The notes beneath the pieces are model-generated. The model was not told the origin of the DNA, did no database searches, and saw only the letters and a program-made list of their open reading frames with translations. The position numbers and the translations under genes are program-made. This document shows, one piece after another, positions 25,342-35,029 of a DNA stretch of 64,000 nt. How positions within the stretch are numbered: position 1 is the stretch's first letter; each line of letters begins with the position of its first letter. This stretch comes from Paracoccus sp. (in: a-proteobacteria). Lineage in GTDB: Bacteria; Pseudomonadota; Alphaproteobacteria; Rhodobacterales; Rhodobacteraceae. The stretch is from contig NZ_JAUNTW010000002.1 in assembly GCF_030538495.1 (NCBI RefSeq), positions 228,975-292,974 on the forward strand. The letters run 5' to 3'.

Positions 25342-26247
25342 ATGCCGGATCGTTTTCTGGATCACATCGACGCGGGGCGGCATCTGCTGATCGCAGGACC
25401 AACGGCCAGCGGGAAATCATCGCTGGCCTTGGCGGTCGCGCAGGCGCAAGGCGGGCTGATCGTGAACGCCGATGCGTTGCAGGTGTGGTCCTGCTGGCGG
25501 GTGCTGACCGCGCGCCCATCGGTGGCGGACGAAGCGGCGGCGCCCCACGCCCTCTATGGTCACGTCGCGCCGGGGGCGTCCTATTCCGTGGGCGATTGGC
25601 TGCGTCAGGTCGCGGCCCTGACCGGGCAGAGGCTGATTATCGCAGGCGGCACGGGGCTGTATCTGACGGCGTTAACGCGCGGCTTGGCCGAGATTCCCGC
25701 AACCCCGCCCGAAATCCGCGCGGCAGGCGATGCGATGCTGGCCGGGGGCGGTCTGGCCGCGATGCTGGCCGAACTGGACGCACCGACCCGCGACCGCATC
25801 GACACGCAAAACCCCGCCCGCGTGCAACGCGCGTGGGAGGTGTGGCAGACCACCGGGCGCGGCCTTTCCGATTGGCAGGCCGACACCCCGCCCCCGCTGA
25901 TCGGCCCCGCCGACAGTCAGCGCATCGTCCTGACCAGCGACCGCGACTGGCTGGCCGACCGCATCGCCCAGCGTTTCCACGCGATGATGGCGGACGATGC
26001 CCTGGCCGAGGCCCGCGCCATGCTGCCCCATTGGGACCCATCCCAACAATGGGCGCGGGCCATCGGCGCGCCGGAACTGATCGCCCATCTGCGCGGCGAA
26101 ACGACGCTGGAACAGGCCACCGAACGGGCCATCATCGCCACGCGCCAATATGCGAAATCACAACGCATCTGGTTTCGGGGCCGAATGCGCGACTGGACGC
26201 CGTGGCAGGTCGGGCCAAATGGTGTTGCGCCGCCGCATAACGGATAA
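25342..26247 (+). CDS. miaA: tRNA dimethylallyltransferase
   Basis: About 301 residues. Adds dimethylallyl to N6 of A37 in tRNAs that read codons starting with U. The P-loop GPTASGKSSLAL is near the start, DALQVW and RPS motifs follow, and the dimethylallyl site region is GTGLYLTALTRG. The ATG giving MPDRFLDHIDAG fits the family better than the one 14 codons earlier, though neither has a strong ribosome-binding site. Single gene, divergent from pyrH. Confidence 0.93.
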   Translation: MPDRFLDHIDAGRHLLIAGPTASGKSSLALAVAQAQGGLIVNADALQVWSCWRVLTARPSVADEAAAPHALYGHVAPGASYSVGDWLRQVAALTGQRLIIAGGTGLYLTALTRGLAEIPATPPEIRAAGDAMLAGGGLAAMLAELDAPTRDRIDTQNPARVQRAWEVWQTTGRGLSDWQADTPPPLIGPADSQRIVLTSDRDWLADRIAQRFHAMMADDALAEARAMLPHWDPSQQWARAIGAPELIAHLRGETTLEQATERAIIATRQYAKSQRIWFRGRMRDWTPWQVGPNGVAPPHNG

Positions 26248-26338
26248 AATTTGATAAGACTTTTCGGTGTGTTCCGGTTGATTTCTGAGGCCGTAAGGCA
26301 ATAATCCGCTTATAACGCAGTAATAAGTGTAATGTGAT

Positions 26339-27313
26339 ATGGCCGCCTTTGAACGGGACAACTGGAACGCCGGATTCCCCTTCAGCGCCGCAAAGCTGGG
26401 GGCGCCGACGCCTGCCGGCATGGCCGATCCGGCGCTGCCCTTGCCCGGCGATGAACAGGCCAGTGTGCCGAAACCCCAACCGCTGCTGCTGCGTAACCCA
26501 CTGCCCACACGCCGGATTGCCCCGCGCGCCGACCGCCTGCGCCTCTTGCCGTTGCAGGCCTTTGTCTGGGGCAGCGCCGCCAACCCGCCGCGCCCACGGA
26601 CACGCCCGGAACATACGCTGATCTGGGTGACGCAGGGGCGCATCCGGCTGGACCTGCCGCGGTCGGGTCAGATGCTGAATGCGGGCGATCTGCGGTTTCT
26701 GCCCGCCGGCACCGCCTTTGCCGCGATGCCGCGAACTGACACGATGGGTCATGTGCTGCTGCTGCCGCCCAGCCTGACGCGCGCGACAACTCCGCTCCTG
26801 CCCGACCGGCTGCTGGACGCGACCGTCACCGACGCCGCCGCCTTGCACAGCAATATCCGCGAACTGGCGGGCCAAAGCGACCCCGACACCCGCGCCTGCC
26901 TGCTGAACCTGCTGGCGCTGCGCCTGTCGCGGCTGACACCCGCGCGCCCTGCCGACTCAGGCAGCGCGATCTGGACCGCAAACCGCCCGCTGGTGGATCG
27001 CTTTCTGGAACTGGCGCGGATGCATATCGGCCAGTGCCGCACGATTGCCGATATGGCACAGGAATTGGGCGCAACCTCGGCCATGCTGGATCACGCCTGT
27101 ATCGCGGCACGGGGACGGCGGGCGATTGACCTGATGAACGACCTGCGGCTGGAACGCGCGGCGGAACTCTTGCGCCACACCCCCCTGACGCCCGCGCGCA
27201 TCGCCGCCAATCTGGGCTATACCAGCCACGCGCATTTCACCCGCGCCTTTGTCGCCGCCACCGGCCGCACGCCCGAGGTGTTTCGCAACCAAATCAACGG
27301 CAAACGCGGGTAA
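26339..27313 (+). CDS. AraC-family transcriptional regulator
   Basis: 324 residues. The N-terminal half looks like a small beta-barrel sensing domain (HTLIWVTQGRIRLDLP...LNAGDLRFLPAGTAFA, about 96-140). The C-terminal ~100 residues carry two helix-turn-helix motifs ending in AANLGYTSHAHFTRAFVAATGRTP, the AraC signature. The first ~70 residues are Pro/Ala-rich and may be disordered, or the true start may lie further in. The effector and targets are unknown: no catabolic operon lies beside it. Confidence 0.88.
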   Translation: MAAFERDNWNAGFPFSAAKLGAPTPAGMADPALPLPGDEQASVPKPQPLLLRNPLPTRRIAPRADRLRLLPLQAFVWGSAANPPRPRTRPEHTLIWVTQGRIRLDLPRSGQMLNAGDLRFLPAGTAFAAMPRTDTMGHVLLLPPSLTRATTPLLPDRLLDATVTDAAALHSNIRELAGQSDPDTRACLLNLLALRLSRLTPARPADSGSAIWTANRPLVDRFLELARMHIGQCRTIADMAQELGATSAMLDHACIAARGRRAIDLMNDLRLERAAELLRHTPLTPARIAANLGYTSHAHFTRAFVAATGRTPEVFRNQINGKRG

Positions 27314-27320
27314 ACGCACC

Positions 27321-27374
27321 TATCTTCTGTGCTTAAATATCCTTGGGGGGTCTGGGGGGCAACGCGCCCCCAGC
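27321..27374 (+). repeat. Dispersed intergenic element, copy c
   Basis: Core CTTCTGTGCTTAAATATCC, then a G-run and a hairpin CTGGGGGGC/GCGCCCCCAG. It fills the gap between the convergent AraC-type and adenosine kinase genes and could serve as a terminator for either. Confidence 0.8.
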
Positions 27375-27382
27375 CTCTCGGT

Positions 27383-28378
27383 TCAGATCAGCCCCTCGGC
27401 CCGGAAATCATCGCGAATATCACGCAGAGGCCGGGCGCCGACATGGCCGATCACCTCGGCGGCGGCGACGCAGCCCATGCGACCGGCAACGGCCAAGGGC
27501 GCGCCAACCGCCAGGCCATAGATCAAACCGGCGGCAAACTGATCGCCCGCCCCGGTGGCATCGACCGGAACAATGCGATGAACCGGCGCGGTCACACGCT
27601 CATCGCCACGGATCAGCACCGCATCATCGCCGGATCGGGTGCAAATCACCGTGCCACAATCGGCCACAGCCTGCGCAAGCGCGTTGTCCAGATCGGTTTG
27701 ATACAGCGATTCCCATTCATGAACATTGCCAATGACATAATCCATCGGCCCCGCGACCAAACGGCGGAAATCGTCGCGGTGACGATCCACGCAAAACGGA
27801 TCGGACAGCGCAATCCCGGCCTTGCCGCCCGCCGCATGGCAGGCATCGGCAGCGCGCAAAAACGCCTGTTTTCCGGCGGGTTTGTCGAACAAATACCCTT
27901 CCAAAAACAGCCAGCCCGCACCCGAAAACACCGACGGGTTGACGTCATCCGGCCCCAAATCCGCCGAAATCCCCAGATAAGTGTTCATCGACCGTTCACC
28001 ATCCGGCGTCACCATAATGATGCTGCGGCTGGTGGGCAGCGCGTCACCGGCAACGGGCGGATTGACAAAGACGGTCCCGGCGGCCTCGGTCTGTTCGGCA
28101 TAGGACAGGCCCAGAGGATCAGCCGCGACCCGCCCGATAAAGGCCGTGCGCAGCCCCAGCATCCCAATCCCGGCCAGAGTATTCGCAACCGACCCGCCGG
28201 GGATCAACTGCGCCTTTTGCCCCGCGGCGGATTGCGCGGCGGTCAGCTCATCGGACCGTTCGCGGTCGATCAACTGCATGATCCCCTTTTCCACGCCCAG
28301 CGTTTTCAGGCCGTCATCCGTTGCGGGCGCGATCACATCCATGATCGCATTGCCAATCCCAATCACATAGGGAGTCAT
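27383..28378 (-). CDS. Adenosine kinase (PfkB family)
   Basis: 331 residues, ribokinase-like fold. The N-terminal YVIGIGNAIMDVIAP and the GGSVANTLAGIGMLG segment (residues ~61-75) match bacterial adenosine kinase-type PfkB proteins. The C-terminal DATGAGDQFAAGLIYG holds the catalytic Asp and anion hole. It should phosphorylate adenosine, or a related nucleoside or sugar, in the cytosol. The start overlaps the nth stop (ATGA), so the two genes are coupled. The substrate is inferred from family resemblance. Confidence 0.85.
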   Translation of the reverse strand: MTPYVIGIGNAIMDVIAPATDDGLKTLGVEKGIMQLIDRERSDELTAAQSAAGQKAQLIPGGSVANTLAGIGMLGLRTAFIGRVAADPLGLSYAEQTEAAGTVFVNPPVAGDALPTSRSIIMVTPDGERSMNTYLGISADLGPDDVNPSVFSGAGWLFLEGYLFDKPAGKQAFLRAADACHAAGGKAGIALSDPFCVDRHRDDFRRLVAGPMDYVIGNVHEWESLYQTDLDNALAQAVADCGTVICTRSGDDAVLIRGDERVTAPVHRIVPVDATGAGDQFAAGLIYGLAVGAPLAVAGRMGCVAAAEVIGHVGARPLRDIRDDFRAEGLI

Positions 28379-29037
28379 TCGGTTTTTTCCTCATATGGGC
28401 ACAGGTCGCGGATCGTGCACACCCCGCATCGGGGCCGCCGCGCCTGACAGATATAACGACCGTGCAAAATCAGCCAGTGATGCGCATGGCTCTGAAACCG
28501 CGCGGGGACGTTATCCTCGATCGCGCGTTCGACCTGATCGACGTCATGACCCGGCGCGATGCGGGTGCGGTTGCCGACGCGGAAAATATGCGTATCAACG
28601 GCCTGCGCCGGATGGCCAAAGGCGCAGGACAACACGACATTCGCGGTTTTGCGCCCCACGCCGGGCAGGCTGGTTAACGCCGCGCGACTGTCCGGCACCT
28701 GCCCGCCATAATCGCGGATCAGAATTTCGGATAAGGCAATGACATTCTTTGCCTTTTGCCGGAACAGGCCGATGGTTTTGATATGGTCGGTCACGCCATC
28801 CAAGCCCAGCTCCAGCATCTTTTCCGGCGTATCGGCCACGGCAAACAGGCCCCGCGTCGCCTTATTGACGCCCACATCGGTTGCCTGCGCCGACAATGCG
28901 ACCGCCACAACCAGGGTAAATGGGTTCACGAACTCCAATTCCGTTTCCGGCGCGGGTTCCGCCTGTTGGAACCGCGAAAAAATCGCAACTTGCTGCGCAA
29001 ATGGCAGCGGAGGGGCAAGGCGTTTGGACCGGCTCAT
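28375..29037 (-). CDS. nth: Endonuclease III (DNA glycosylase/AP lyase)
   Basis: 220 residues. Removes oxidised pyrimidines in base excision repair. The helix-hairpin-helix LPGVGRKTANVVLS contains the catalytic Lys, and the catalytic Asp follows in AVDTHIFRVGNR. A [4Fe-4S] site C-x6-C-x2-C-x5-C ends the protein (CQARRPRCGVCTIRDLC). I chose the start MSRSKRLAPPLPF; a 22-codon extension lacks support. Confidence 0.96.
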   Translation of the reverse strand: MSRSKRLAPPLPFAQQVAIFSRFQQAEPAPETELEFVNPFTLVVAVALSAQATDVGVNKATRGLFAVADTPEKMLELGLDGVTDHIKTIGLFRQKAKNVIALSEILIRDYGGQVPDSRAALTSLPGVGRKTANVVLSCAFGHPAQAVDTHIFRVGNRTRIAPGHDVDQVERAIEDNVPARFQSHAHHWLILHGRYICQARRPRCGVCTIRDLCPYEEKTE

Positions 29038-29226
29038 GCCACTGCTTTTGACCGCAGCCGCCCGCGAATGCAAGCGCCGGAAAGCATCGCCGGAATGTGA
29101 CAATCTGTCAGCCGGTTAGGCTTTCTTTTGGCGCGGAACTGCGCGACGATTGGCGCGTTAGAATCCCGCAGGATTCAAAATCTTTTCGGTCGCGCAATGC
29201 GGCCATTTCAACGGAAGGAAAACCGG

Positions 29227-29883
29227 ATGAAACTTCGCACCACGACGATCATTGCCGCGTCCGGCGTTCTGGCGCTGACGGCCTGCGCCGACCCTAACGC
29301 CGCCGGTGGGCTGAGCCGCACGCAGCAAGGCGTCTTGGCCGGTGCCGCAGCGGGCGCGATTTACGGCGCGACCCGTGACGACGACCGCAGCGGACGGGGC
29401 CGTGACGCGGCGCGCGGCGCGATTGTTGGCGCGGCCATCGGCGCGGTCGCGGGCAATGTGCTGGACCGTCAGGCGCAGGCGCTGCAACAATCGGTTACGA
29501 ACCCGAACATCCGCATCGTCAACCATGGCACGCATTTGCAGGTCGTGATGCCGGACGGGATCCTGTTCGCCACAGATTCGGCGGCGGTGTCCGGCCCGGC
29601 GCAGAATGATCTGTATCAGGTCGCGCGCAACCTGAACCAATTCCCGAACAGCCGGGTCGAGGTGATCGGCCACACCGACAACACCGGTTCCGCCGCGCAT
29701 AATATGGACCTGTCGCAGCGCCGCGCGAATTCGGTGATGGGCATTCTGGCCGCTGCCGGTGTCGCGCAAAACCGCCTGACCGCAACGGGTCGCGGCCTGA
29801 CGCAGCCGGTTGCGTCGAATGACACGGCCCAAGGGCGCGCCCAGAACCGCCGCGTGGAAATCATCATCCGCCCGACGCAGTAA
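29227..29883 (+). CDS. OmpA-family lipoprotein (YiaD-like)
   Basis: 218 residues. A signal peptide ending in the lipobox LTAC makes it an outer-membrane lipoprotein. A glycine-zipper region follows (AGAAAGAIYGATRDD... GAIVGAAIGAVAGNVL, about 40-85). The C-terminal ~110 residues are an OmpA domain that binds peptidoglycan (VIGHTDNTGSAAHNMDLSQRRA). The start was chosen for the signal peptide and a GGAAGGAAA upstream. It tethers the outer membrane to the wall, by family inference. Single gene with tandem hairpins after the stop. Confidence 0.9.
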   Translation: MKLRTTTIIAASGVLALTACADPNAAGGLSRTQQGVLAGAAAGAIYGATRDDDRSGRGRDAARGAIVGAAIGAVAGNVLDRQAQALQQSVTNPNIRIVNHGTHLQVVMPDGILFATDSAAVSGPAQNDLYQVARNLNQFPNSRVEVIGHTDNTGSAAHNMDLSQRRANSVMGILAAAGVAQNRLTATGRGLTQPVASNDTAQGRAQNRRVEIIIRPTQ

Positions 29884-29891
29884 TCCAAGGC

Positions 29892-29909
29892 GGGCCGGTT
29901 CGCCGGCCC
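29892..29909 (+). terminator. UUCG-tetraloop hairpin after the OmpA-like gene
   Basis: A perfect 7-bp stem GGGCCGG/CCGGCCC closes a TTCG loop, nine bases after the stop codon. No T-run; probably an mRNA-stabilising or pause hairpin just before the true terminator. Confidence 0.55.
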
Positions 29910-29922
29910 CGATACGCCAAAG

Positions 29923-29952
29923 AAAAACCCCCGGTTTTGCCGGGGGTTTTTT
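29923..29952. terminator. Bidirectional intrinsic terminator between the OmpA-like gene and the atp operon
   Basis: AAAAACCCCCGG and CCGGGGGTTTTTT form a strong stem with T-runs on both strands. It lies at the convergent junction of the OmpA-like gene and atpF and can serve both. Confidence 0.9.
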
Positions 29953-29972
29953 GTGATCACTGTCCGTAGGTC

Positions 29973-30536
29973 TTAGTTCAGGCGACGCGCCACATCGTCG
30001 ATGGCTTCGTCGATCCCGGCACCGCGCTGACCGGCGCCGACCTGTTTGGCCAACACTTCGGACGCGGCGGCAACCGCAACCGCAACCGCACGATCACGCA
30101 CCGCACGAACGGCGTCGTTTTCGGCGCTGCTGATCTGATCTTGCGCGGCTTGCAGGCGACGCTCGATCGAGGTTTTCAGATCGGCCTTGGCTTTCGCGGC
30201 CTGCGCCTCGGCCTCGCGGCGGGCATTGGTCACGATTTGGTCGGCTTGGGTGCTGACCTCACGCTGGCGGCGTTCGTAATTGGCATAGATTTCCTGTGCT
30301 TCTTCCCGGATGCGGCGCGCTTCGTCCAGATCCTTGCGGATACCGTCGGCGCGTTTGTCCAGCAGGTTGCCCAAGAGTTGCGGGATTTTGAAGTAAACCA
30401 AAATCCCCACGAACACCAAGAACGAAATCAGGACGATAAAGTCCGTATTCCGCAGCGAAAAGAACGGGCCGCTGGCCGCAAATGCGGGACCGGCAGCAAC
30501 GGCACCGGCGCCAACGATGGCAAAGAAACGCGTCAT
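29973..30536 (-). CDS. atpF: ATP synthase Fo subunit b
   Basis: 187 residues. One N-terminal membrane helix ([20 protein letters not shown], about residues 33-52), preceded by a small hydrophobic, signal-like segment, and then a long charged helix to about 150. It forms the peripheral stalk together with the b' subunit. Its start overlaps the b' stop (ATGA). Last gene of the Fo operon; the F1 genes are not in the window, as is usual in this group. Confidence 0.93.
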   Translation of the reverse strand: MTRFFAIVGAGAVAAGPAFAASGPFFSLRNTDFIVLISFLVFVGILVYFKIPQLLGNLLDKRADGIRKDLDEARRIREEAQEIYANYERRQREVSTQADQIVTNARREAEAQAAKAKADLKTSIERRLQAAQDQISSAENDAVRAVRDRAVAVAVAAASEVLAKQVGAGQRGAGIDEAIDDVARRLN

Positions 30537-31186
30537 TGCAGCACCTCTTTCATCCGGTTGTCGACCGCGCTGTCGATAGCCGCCTGATCGACGGTGCCGC
30601 CAAAGCTGCGCACCAGTTCAGCCGTCACATCGCGCGCCACGTCATGCGCATTGGCAACCGCGGATTCACGAATTTCAGCAATCCGCTTTTCCGATTCCGC
30701 CGCACGGGCGGCGATTTCGGCATCTGCCTTGGCAATCGCGGCGTCCAGTTCGGCCTGAATTTCGGCACGGTTTTTGCCGACGATCTGCTGCGCCTCGGCG
30801 CGGGCATCGGCCAGTGCCTTGTCATAGGCCGCCTCGGCTTCGCGGGCCTTCAGCTTGAATTCTTCTGCGGCCATCAGATCGCCGGTGATCGCACCCTGAC
30901 GGTCCGAAATCACGGCGCCAATACGGGGCAAAGCGACCCGCGACAGCACCAGATACAGAACCACCAGCGTAATCACCAGCCAGAAGATCTGGTTGGCAAA
31001 GGTGGTCACATCCAACTGCGGCAGACCGCTGGCCTGCGCCGCGTGATCCGCGACAGCCGCCGGTTCGACCCCATAGGACGCGGCATGGCCTGCCCCATGT
31101 GCCGGTGCGGTTTGATCCACAGTAATGACGCCCTGAGGCGTCGTTTCGACCGCCGTTGGCGCGGTCGCTTGCAACAGGCTGCTCAT
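30533..31186 (-). CDS. ATP synthase Fo subunit b'
   Basis: 217 residues, the divergent second b-type subunit found in alphaproteobacteria and photosynthetic bacteria. After an unusually long ~70-residue N-terminal region rich in Ala, Thr and His comes the membrane helix ([20 protein letters not shown], about 64-83). A charged stalk helix with long Glu/Ala/Lys runs follows. It pairs with subunit b in the peripheral stalk. It follows the c-subunit gene by 74 bases. Confidence 0.92.
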   Translation of the reverse strand: MSSLLQATAPTAVETTPQGVITVDQTAPAHGAGHAASYGVEPAAVADHAAQASGLPQLDVTTFANQIFWLVITLVVLYLVLSRVALPRIGAVISDRQGAITGDLMAAEEFKLKAREAEAAYDKALADARAEAQQIVGKNRAEIQAELDAAIAKADAEIAARAAESEKRIAEIRESAVANAHDVARDVTAELVRSFGGTVDQAAIDSAVDNRMKEVLQ

Positions 31187-31260
31187 ATCCTACCCCATGG
31201 CCTTGAAAGTCACGAAGGGGCGGGGGCAATCCCCCACCCCGCCGCAAGGATGGCGTGGGA

Positions 31261-31497
31261 TCAGACCGCGAACATCAGCAGCAGTGCGACGAGGAACGAG
31301 AAGATCCCCAGTGCTTCGGCGAATGCCATGCCGATGAACAGCGTAGCGGTTTGGCCAGCAGCGGCCGAAGGGTTACGCAGAGCGCCTGCCAGGAAGTTGC
31401 CAGCCACGTTGCCCACACCCAGGGCAGCAAAGCCCATGCCGAATGCGGTCAGACCAACGCCGATATACTGGCCCAGTTCTCCGATATTGCCCGTCAT
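31261..31497 (-). CDS. atpE: ATP synthase Fo subunit c
   Basis: 78 residues forming a hairpin of two membrane helices; many copies make the proton-driven rotor. The glycine-rich first helix ([21 protein letters not shown]), the polar loop with ArgAsnPro, and the proton-carrying Glu in [13 protein letters not shown] (about residue 61) are clear. No Na+-type ligand pattern is evident, so proton coupling is likely. It has a good AGGAG before the ATG, as expected for the most abundant subunit. Confidence 0.97.
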   Translation of the reverse strand: MTGNIGELGQYIGVGLTAFGMGFAALGVGNVAGNFLAGALRNPSAAAGQTATLFIGMAFAEALGIFSFLVALLLMFAV

Positions 31498-31568
31498 ATT
31501 ATCTCTCCTTGCGGTTGGAAGTTTGGCAATTTGGTTAATGCGGCGGGTGCCGCGCGGGGTTGCAGCCG

Positions 31569-32315
31569 TCAGTGCGACGGGTGCAACGCATCTTTCAAGT
31601 ACACACAGGTCAGGATGGTGAACACATATGCCTGAACAAAGGCGACCAGCACCTCGAACGCATACATACCGACCACGGCAACCACGGCCACCGGGGCAAC
31701 AGCGGCAATCGCTGCAAAGCCCGCAAAAACTTTGATCACGGCGTGACCTGCAATCATGTTGCCAGCCAGACGAATGGACAGGCTCAGCGGGCGCACGAAA
31801 TAGCTGATCACCTCGATCACCGCCAGGATCGGACGCACCGCCAAGGGGGCCGAGCGGATCCAGAACAGATCAAAGAAATGCACGCCGTTGGTGACCAGAC
31901 CAATCACGGTCACGCCCACAAACACCGCCATGGCCAGCACCGCCGTCACCGCGATATGCGAGGTCACGGTGAACGCCATCGGCACCAGACCCAGCAGGTT
32001 GGCGAACACGATGAACATAAACAGCGTCAGGACATAGGGAAAGTAACGCAAGCCGTCTTTGCCCGCGATGTCCACGATCATTTTGTGAACCAGACCATAG
32101 GCCAGTTCGGCAACCGACTGCGCGCGGTTCGGAACAATGGCGCGGCCACGGCTGCCCAAAACCAACAGCGCAATCGCCGCCAATGCCGTCAGGAACAACC
32201 ACAGCGTGACATTCGTGGGGGTATACCAATGCACCGCGCCGTCACCGAACAACGGTTTGACCAGAAACTGGTCCATCGGATGAAATTCAAGACCGCCACT
32301 ATTTTCTGCCGCCAC
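31569..32315 (-). CDS. atpB: ATP synthase Fo subunit a
   Basis: 248 residues, five to six membrane segments, the proton half-channels beside the c-ring. The essential Arg lies in [13 protein letters not shown] (about residue 180), within the strongly conserved helix. Conserved Asn/Gln-bearing helices follow to the C-terminus ([21 protein letters not shown]). Two bases separate its ATG from the atpI stop. The identification is secure. Confidence 0.97.
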   Translation of the reverse strand: MAAENSGGLEFHPMDQFLVKPLFGDGAVHWYTPTNVTLWLFLTALAAIALLVLGSRGRAIVPNRAQSVAELAYGLVHKMIVDIAGKDGLRYFPYVLTLFMFIVFANLLGLVPMAFTVTSHIAVTAVLAMAVFVGVTVIGLVTNGVHFFDLFWIRSAPLAVRPILAVIEVISYFVRPLSLSIRLAGNMIAGHAVIKVFAGFAAIAAVAPVAVVAVVGMYAFEVLVAFVQAYVFTILTCVYLKDALHPSH

Positions 32316-32317
32316 GA

Positions 32318-32659
32318 TCAGTCCCTCTCATCATTCTCCGGCGCGGGGCCGGATTTTCTGTCAATTTCGGACGCGGTTCGCATCATCGTTTTGACGCCGG
32401 CCGCAAGACCGAAGAAAATAAACAGGACCATCAGAAACGGCTTGGTGCCGAACAGATAATCCAGACCGTAACCGATTGCCAAACCAAGCCCCAGCCCGGT
32501 CACCAATTCCGTTACCATGCGCCAGGCCAGATTGGCCTGTTCGTATTTCGCCCCGATTCCGGGTGCGTCCGGGGTGCGCGCCAATTCGGCCAGACGTTTT
32601 TCCAGATCGCGCAGGCGGGCATCGTCCCGATCTGCGCCATTCTGGGGCCTGTCCGCCAT
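32318..32659 (-). CDS. atpI: AtpI/AtpZ-type ATP synthase accessory protein
   Basis: 113 residues. A charged cytosolic N-terminal half is followed by two membrane helices ([21 protein letters not shown] and [19 protein letters not shown]). Such proteins help c-ring assembly or carry Mg2+ for it. First gene of the Fo operon, with atpB two bases on. The promoter presumably lies in the 195-base divergent gap toward the ArsR-type gene. Confidence 0.88.
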   Translation of the reverse strand: MADRPQNGADRDDARLRDLEKRLAELARTPDAPGIGAKYEQANLAWRMVTELVTGLGLGLAIGYGLDYLFGTKPFLMVLFIFFGLAAGVKTMMRTASEIDRKSGPAPENDERD

Positions 32660-32815
32660 ATCTCACGCCCCCGTGTTCGTTGCCGGTTGTCTAAGGGCAT
32701 CCGCCGCCTAAGTCAACCGAAACAACCCCACCCGCAAGGTATTGTTTTTACGTTAACTTTCTGGAAACCAGTTTGTGCAATGATCCTTGCAATCCGGATG
32801 ACGCCCCGTCATTAT

Positions 32816-32831
32816 TCAACCGGTTAGTTGA
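32816..32831. promoter_or_regulatory. Possible operator of the ArsR-type regulator
   Basis: TCAAC-N6-GTTGA is an inverted repeat 23 bases upstream of the regulator's ATG. It would suit autoregulation by a dimeric winged-helix protein, but the arms are only five bases. Confidence 0.3.
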
Positions 32832-32854
32832 CCTTTACGCCCCGCAATAGCTTG

Positions 32855-33202
32855 ATGACCTCCTCCGACACCGCGCCTTTGGATCAGATTTTCGCCGCAC
32901 TGGCCGACCCCACCCGGCGCCGCGTGCTGGCTATGCTGTTGGAAGATGACATGGCCGTCAGCGACGTGGCCGCGCCGTTCGATGTCAGTCTGGCGGCGAT
33001 TTCAAAACATCTGGCGGTGCTTGCAGGCGCGGGCCTGATCCGGCAAGAACGGCGCGGACGGATCACATGGTGCAAACTGGACCCGGACGGGATGCGCGCG
33101 GCGTCCATCTGGATGCAGGGCTTTGGCCAGTTTGACCCCGTGGATCTGGATGATTTCGAACGGTTCCTGCAAACCGAATTAGGAGAGCGTGATGACCCCT
33201 GA
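32855..33202 (+). CDS. ArsR-family winged-helix regulator
   Basis: About 115 residues. A single winged-helix domain: ALADPTRRRVLAMLLEDDMAVSD, then SLAAISKHLAVLAGAGLIRQERRGR, the typical ArsR recognition helix and wing. No Cys pair for metal binding is present, so it probably senses something other than a metal, perhaps a metabolite of the genes beside it. I preferred the ATG MTSSDTAPLDQ over a TTG nine codons upstream. It overlaps psuK by 11 bases, so it likely belongs to and regulates the pseudouridine operon. Confidence 0.85.
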   Translation: MTSSDTAPLDQIFAALADPTRRRVLAMLLEDDMAVSDVAAPFDVSLAAISKHLAVLAGAGLIRQERRGRITWCKLDPDGMRAASIWMQGFGQFDPVDLDDFERFLQTELGERDDP

Positions 33203-34067
33203 CATCCTGTGCATCGGCGCGATGCTGTGGGACATTATCGGACGCAGCGAACGCCGGATGAAGGCGGGCCACGACGTCCCCGGACGCATCCGCCACATCC
33301 CCGGCGGGGTCGCGCTGAATGTTGCGATTGCCGCCGCTCGGTGGGGGATGCGCCCCGCGATCCTGTCCGCCGTGGGCCGCGACCCCCAAGGCGACGCTCT
33401 GATCGCGCAGTCGCAGGAACTGGGCGTGCTGACCGATTTTCTGGCCCGCGACACCGGCCTGCCCACCGATTCCTATATGGCGGTCGAGGATGTGAACGGC
33501 CTTATCGCCGCCATTGCCGACGCGCACAGTCTGGAACAGGCGGGCGATGCGATTCTGGCGCCGCTGTCGGATGCGCTGCGGGACTGGTCGGGGCCGGTGG
33601 TGCTGGATGGCAATTTGACCGAAAGCTTGCTGGCCCAGATCGCGCAGGATCCCCGTCTGGCGCGCGCCGATCTGCGCGTGATCCCCGCCAGCCCCGGCAA
33701 GGCCGAACGCCTGTCGCCGCTGATCGACGCGCGGCGCGGCTGTTTTTATCTGAACCGGATTGAGGCTGAAATTCTGGCCGGTCACCCCTGCCCCGATGCC
33801 GCCACGGCGGCGCAGGCGGTTCTGGCCCGAGGCGCGGCGCGGGTGTTGGTCACCGATGGCCCCTTTACCGTCGCGGATGCGGTTGCGGGCGAACCGATCC
33901 TGACCGAAACGCCGCCCAGCGTCACAGTTGCGCGCGTCACCGGGGCGGGCGATTGCTTTCTGGCCGCCCATCTGGCAGCAGAGCGGGACAATCTGCCGCG
34001 CGATGCGGCCCTGCGGCAGGCGGTTCAGGCGTCGGCCGCGCATGTTTCTGGAAAGGATGTCCCGTGA
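33192..34067 (+). CDS. psuK: Pseudouridine kinase-like PfkB-family sugar kinase
   Basis: 291 residues, ribokinase fold. The family's N-terminal LCIGAMLWDIIGRSERRM and GGVALNVAIAAARWGM, and the C-terminal VTGAGDCFLAAHLAA with the catalytic Asp, are seen. Its pairing with psuG, with the start of psuG overlapping its stop (GTGA), identifies it as the kinase that makes pseudouridine 5'-phosphate. AGGAGAG precedes the ATG. Its start lies inside the end of the ArsR-type gene. Confidence 0.9.
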   Translation: MTPDILCIGAMLWDIIGRSERRMKAGHDVPGRIRHIPGGVALNVAIAAARWGMRPAILSAVGRDPQGDALIAQSQELGVLTDFLARDTGLPTDSYMAVEDVNGLIAAIADAHSLEQAGDAILAPLSDALRDWSGPVVLDGNLTESLLAQIAQDPRLARADLRVIPASPGKAERLSPLIDARRGCFYLNRIEAEILAGHPCPDAATAAQAVLARGAARVLVTDGPFTVADAVAGEPILTETPPSVTVARVTGAGDCFLAAHLAAERDNLPRDAALRQAVQASAAHVSGKDVP

Positions 34068-35020
34068 CCCACGCAGCCCCCCTTACCTTTGCGCCCGAAG
34101 TCGCTGACGCTTTGGATGCTGGCCGTCCCGTCGTGGCCTTGGAATCCACGATCATCACCCATGGGATGCCGTTCCCGCAAAATTTGGACATGGCGCGTCA
34201 GGTGGAACAGACGATCCGCGATGCCGGGGCAACGCCTGCGACGATCGCGGTAATGGGCGGACGCATCCATATCGGGTTAACTGACGACACGTTGCAGGAA
34301 CTGGCCCGCACCCCGCAGCATATGGCGATGAAGGTCAGCCGCGCCGACATCGCCGTCTGCGTCGCCGCAGGCCGGACCGGCGCGACCACCGTTGCCGCGA
34401 CGATGATTTGCGCGCATCTGGCGGGGATTCGGGTCTTTGCCACGGGCGGCATTGGCGGCGTGCATCGCGGCGCGGAAACCAGTTTCGACATCAGCGCCGA
34501 CCTGCACGAATTGGCGCAAACACCCGTGACCGTGGTGGCCGCCGGGGCCAAGGCGATTCTGGACCTGCCCAAAACATGGGAGGTCTTGGAAACGCTGGGC
34601 GTTCCCGTGATTGCCTTTGGTCAGGACGAAGTGCCGGCCTTTTGGTCGCGCATGTCGGGGATCCCGGCGCCGTTGCGGATGGATCACCCGGATCAAATCG
34701 CGGCGGCGGCGGATATGCGCGCCCGCATGGGTCTGCGCGGCGGGCAGCTGATCGCGAATCCGATCCCGGCCCATGCCGAAATCCCGCAGGACCAGATCAC
34801 CCCGGTCATCGAACAGGCCCTGACCGAGGCTGACGAACAACGCATCGCCGCCAAGGCCGTGACGCCGTTCCTGCTGCAACGCATCTTTGAACTGACCGAT
34901 GGCCGGTCGCTGGACAGCAACATCGAACTGGTTCTGAACAACGCCAAACTGGCGGCGCAGATTGCGGCGTCGATGGTGGCCTTGGGCGCCCGCAATGCGG
35001 ATGCGGTGACGATGGGTTAA
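34064..35020 (+). CDS. psuG: Pseudouridine-5'-phosphate glycosidase
   Basis: 318 residues. Splits the C-C glycosidic bond of pseudouridine 5'-phosphate into uracil and ribose 5-phosphate. PsuG hallmarks are clear: PVVALESTIITHGMPFPQN near residue 21, MGGRIHIGL near 64, GATTVAATM near 107, FATGGIGGVHRGAE near 126, and GGQLIANPIPAH. It starts at a GTG that overlaps the psuK stop. A long perfect hairpin follows the stop codon. Confidence 0.95.
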   Translation: MTHAAPLTFAPEVADALDAGRPVVALESTIITHGMPFPQNLDMARQVEQTIRDAGATPATIAVMGGRIHIGLTDDTLQELARTPQHMAMKVSRADIAVCVAAGRTGATTVAATMICAHLAGIRVFATGGIGGVHRGAETSFDISADLHELAQTPVTVVAAGAKAILDLPKTWEVLETLGVPVIAFGQDEVPAFWSRMSGIPAPLRMDHPDQIAAAADMRARMGLRGGQLIANPIPAHAEIPQDQITPVIEQALTEADEQRIAAKAVTPFLLQRIFELTDGRSLDSNIELVLNNAKLAAQIAASMVALGARNADAVTMG

Positions 35021-35029
35021 CCAATAACG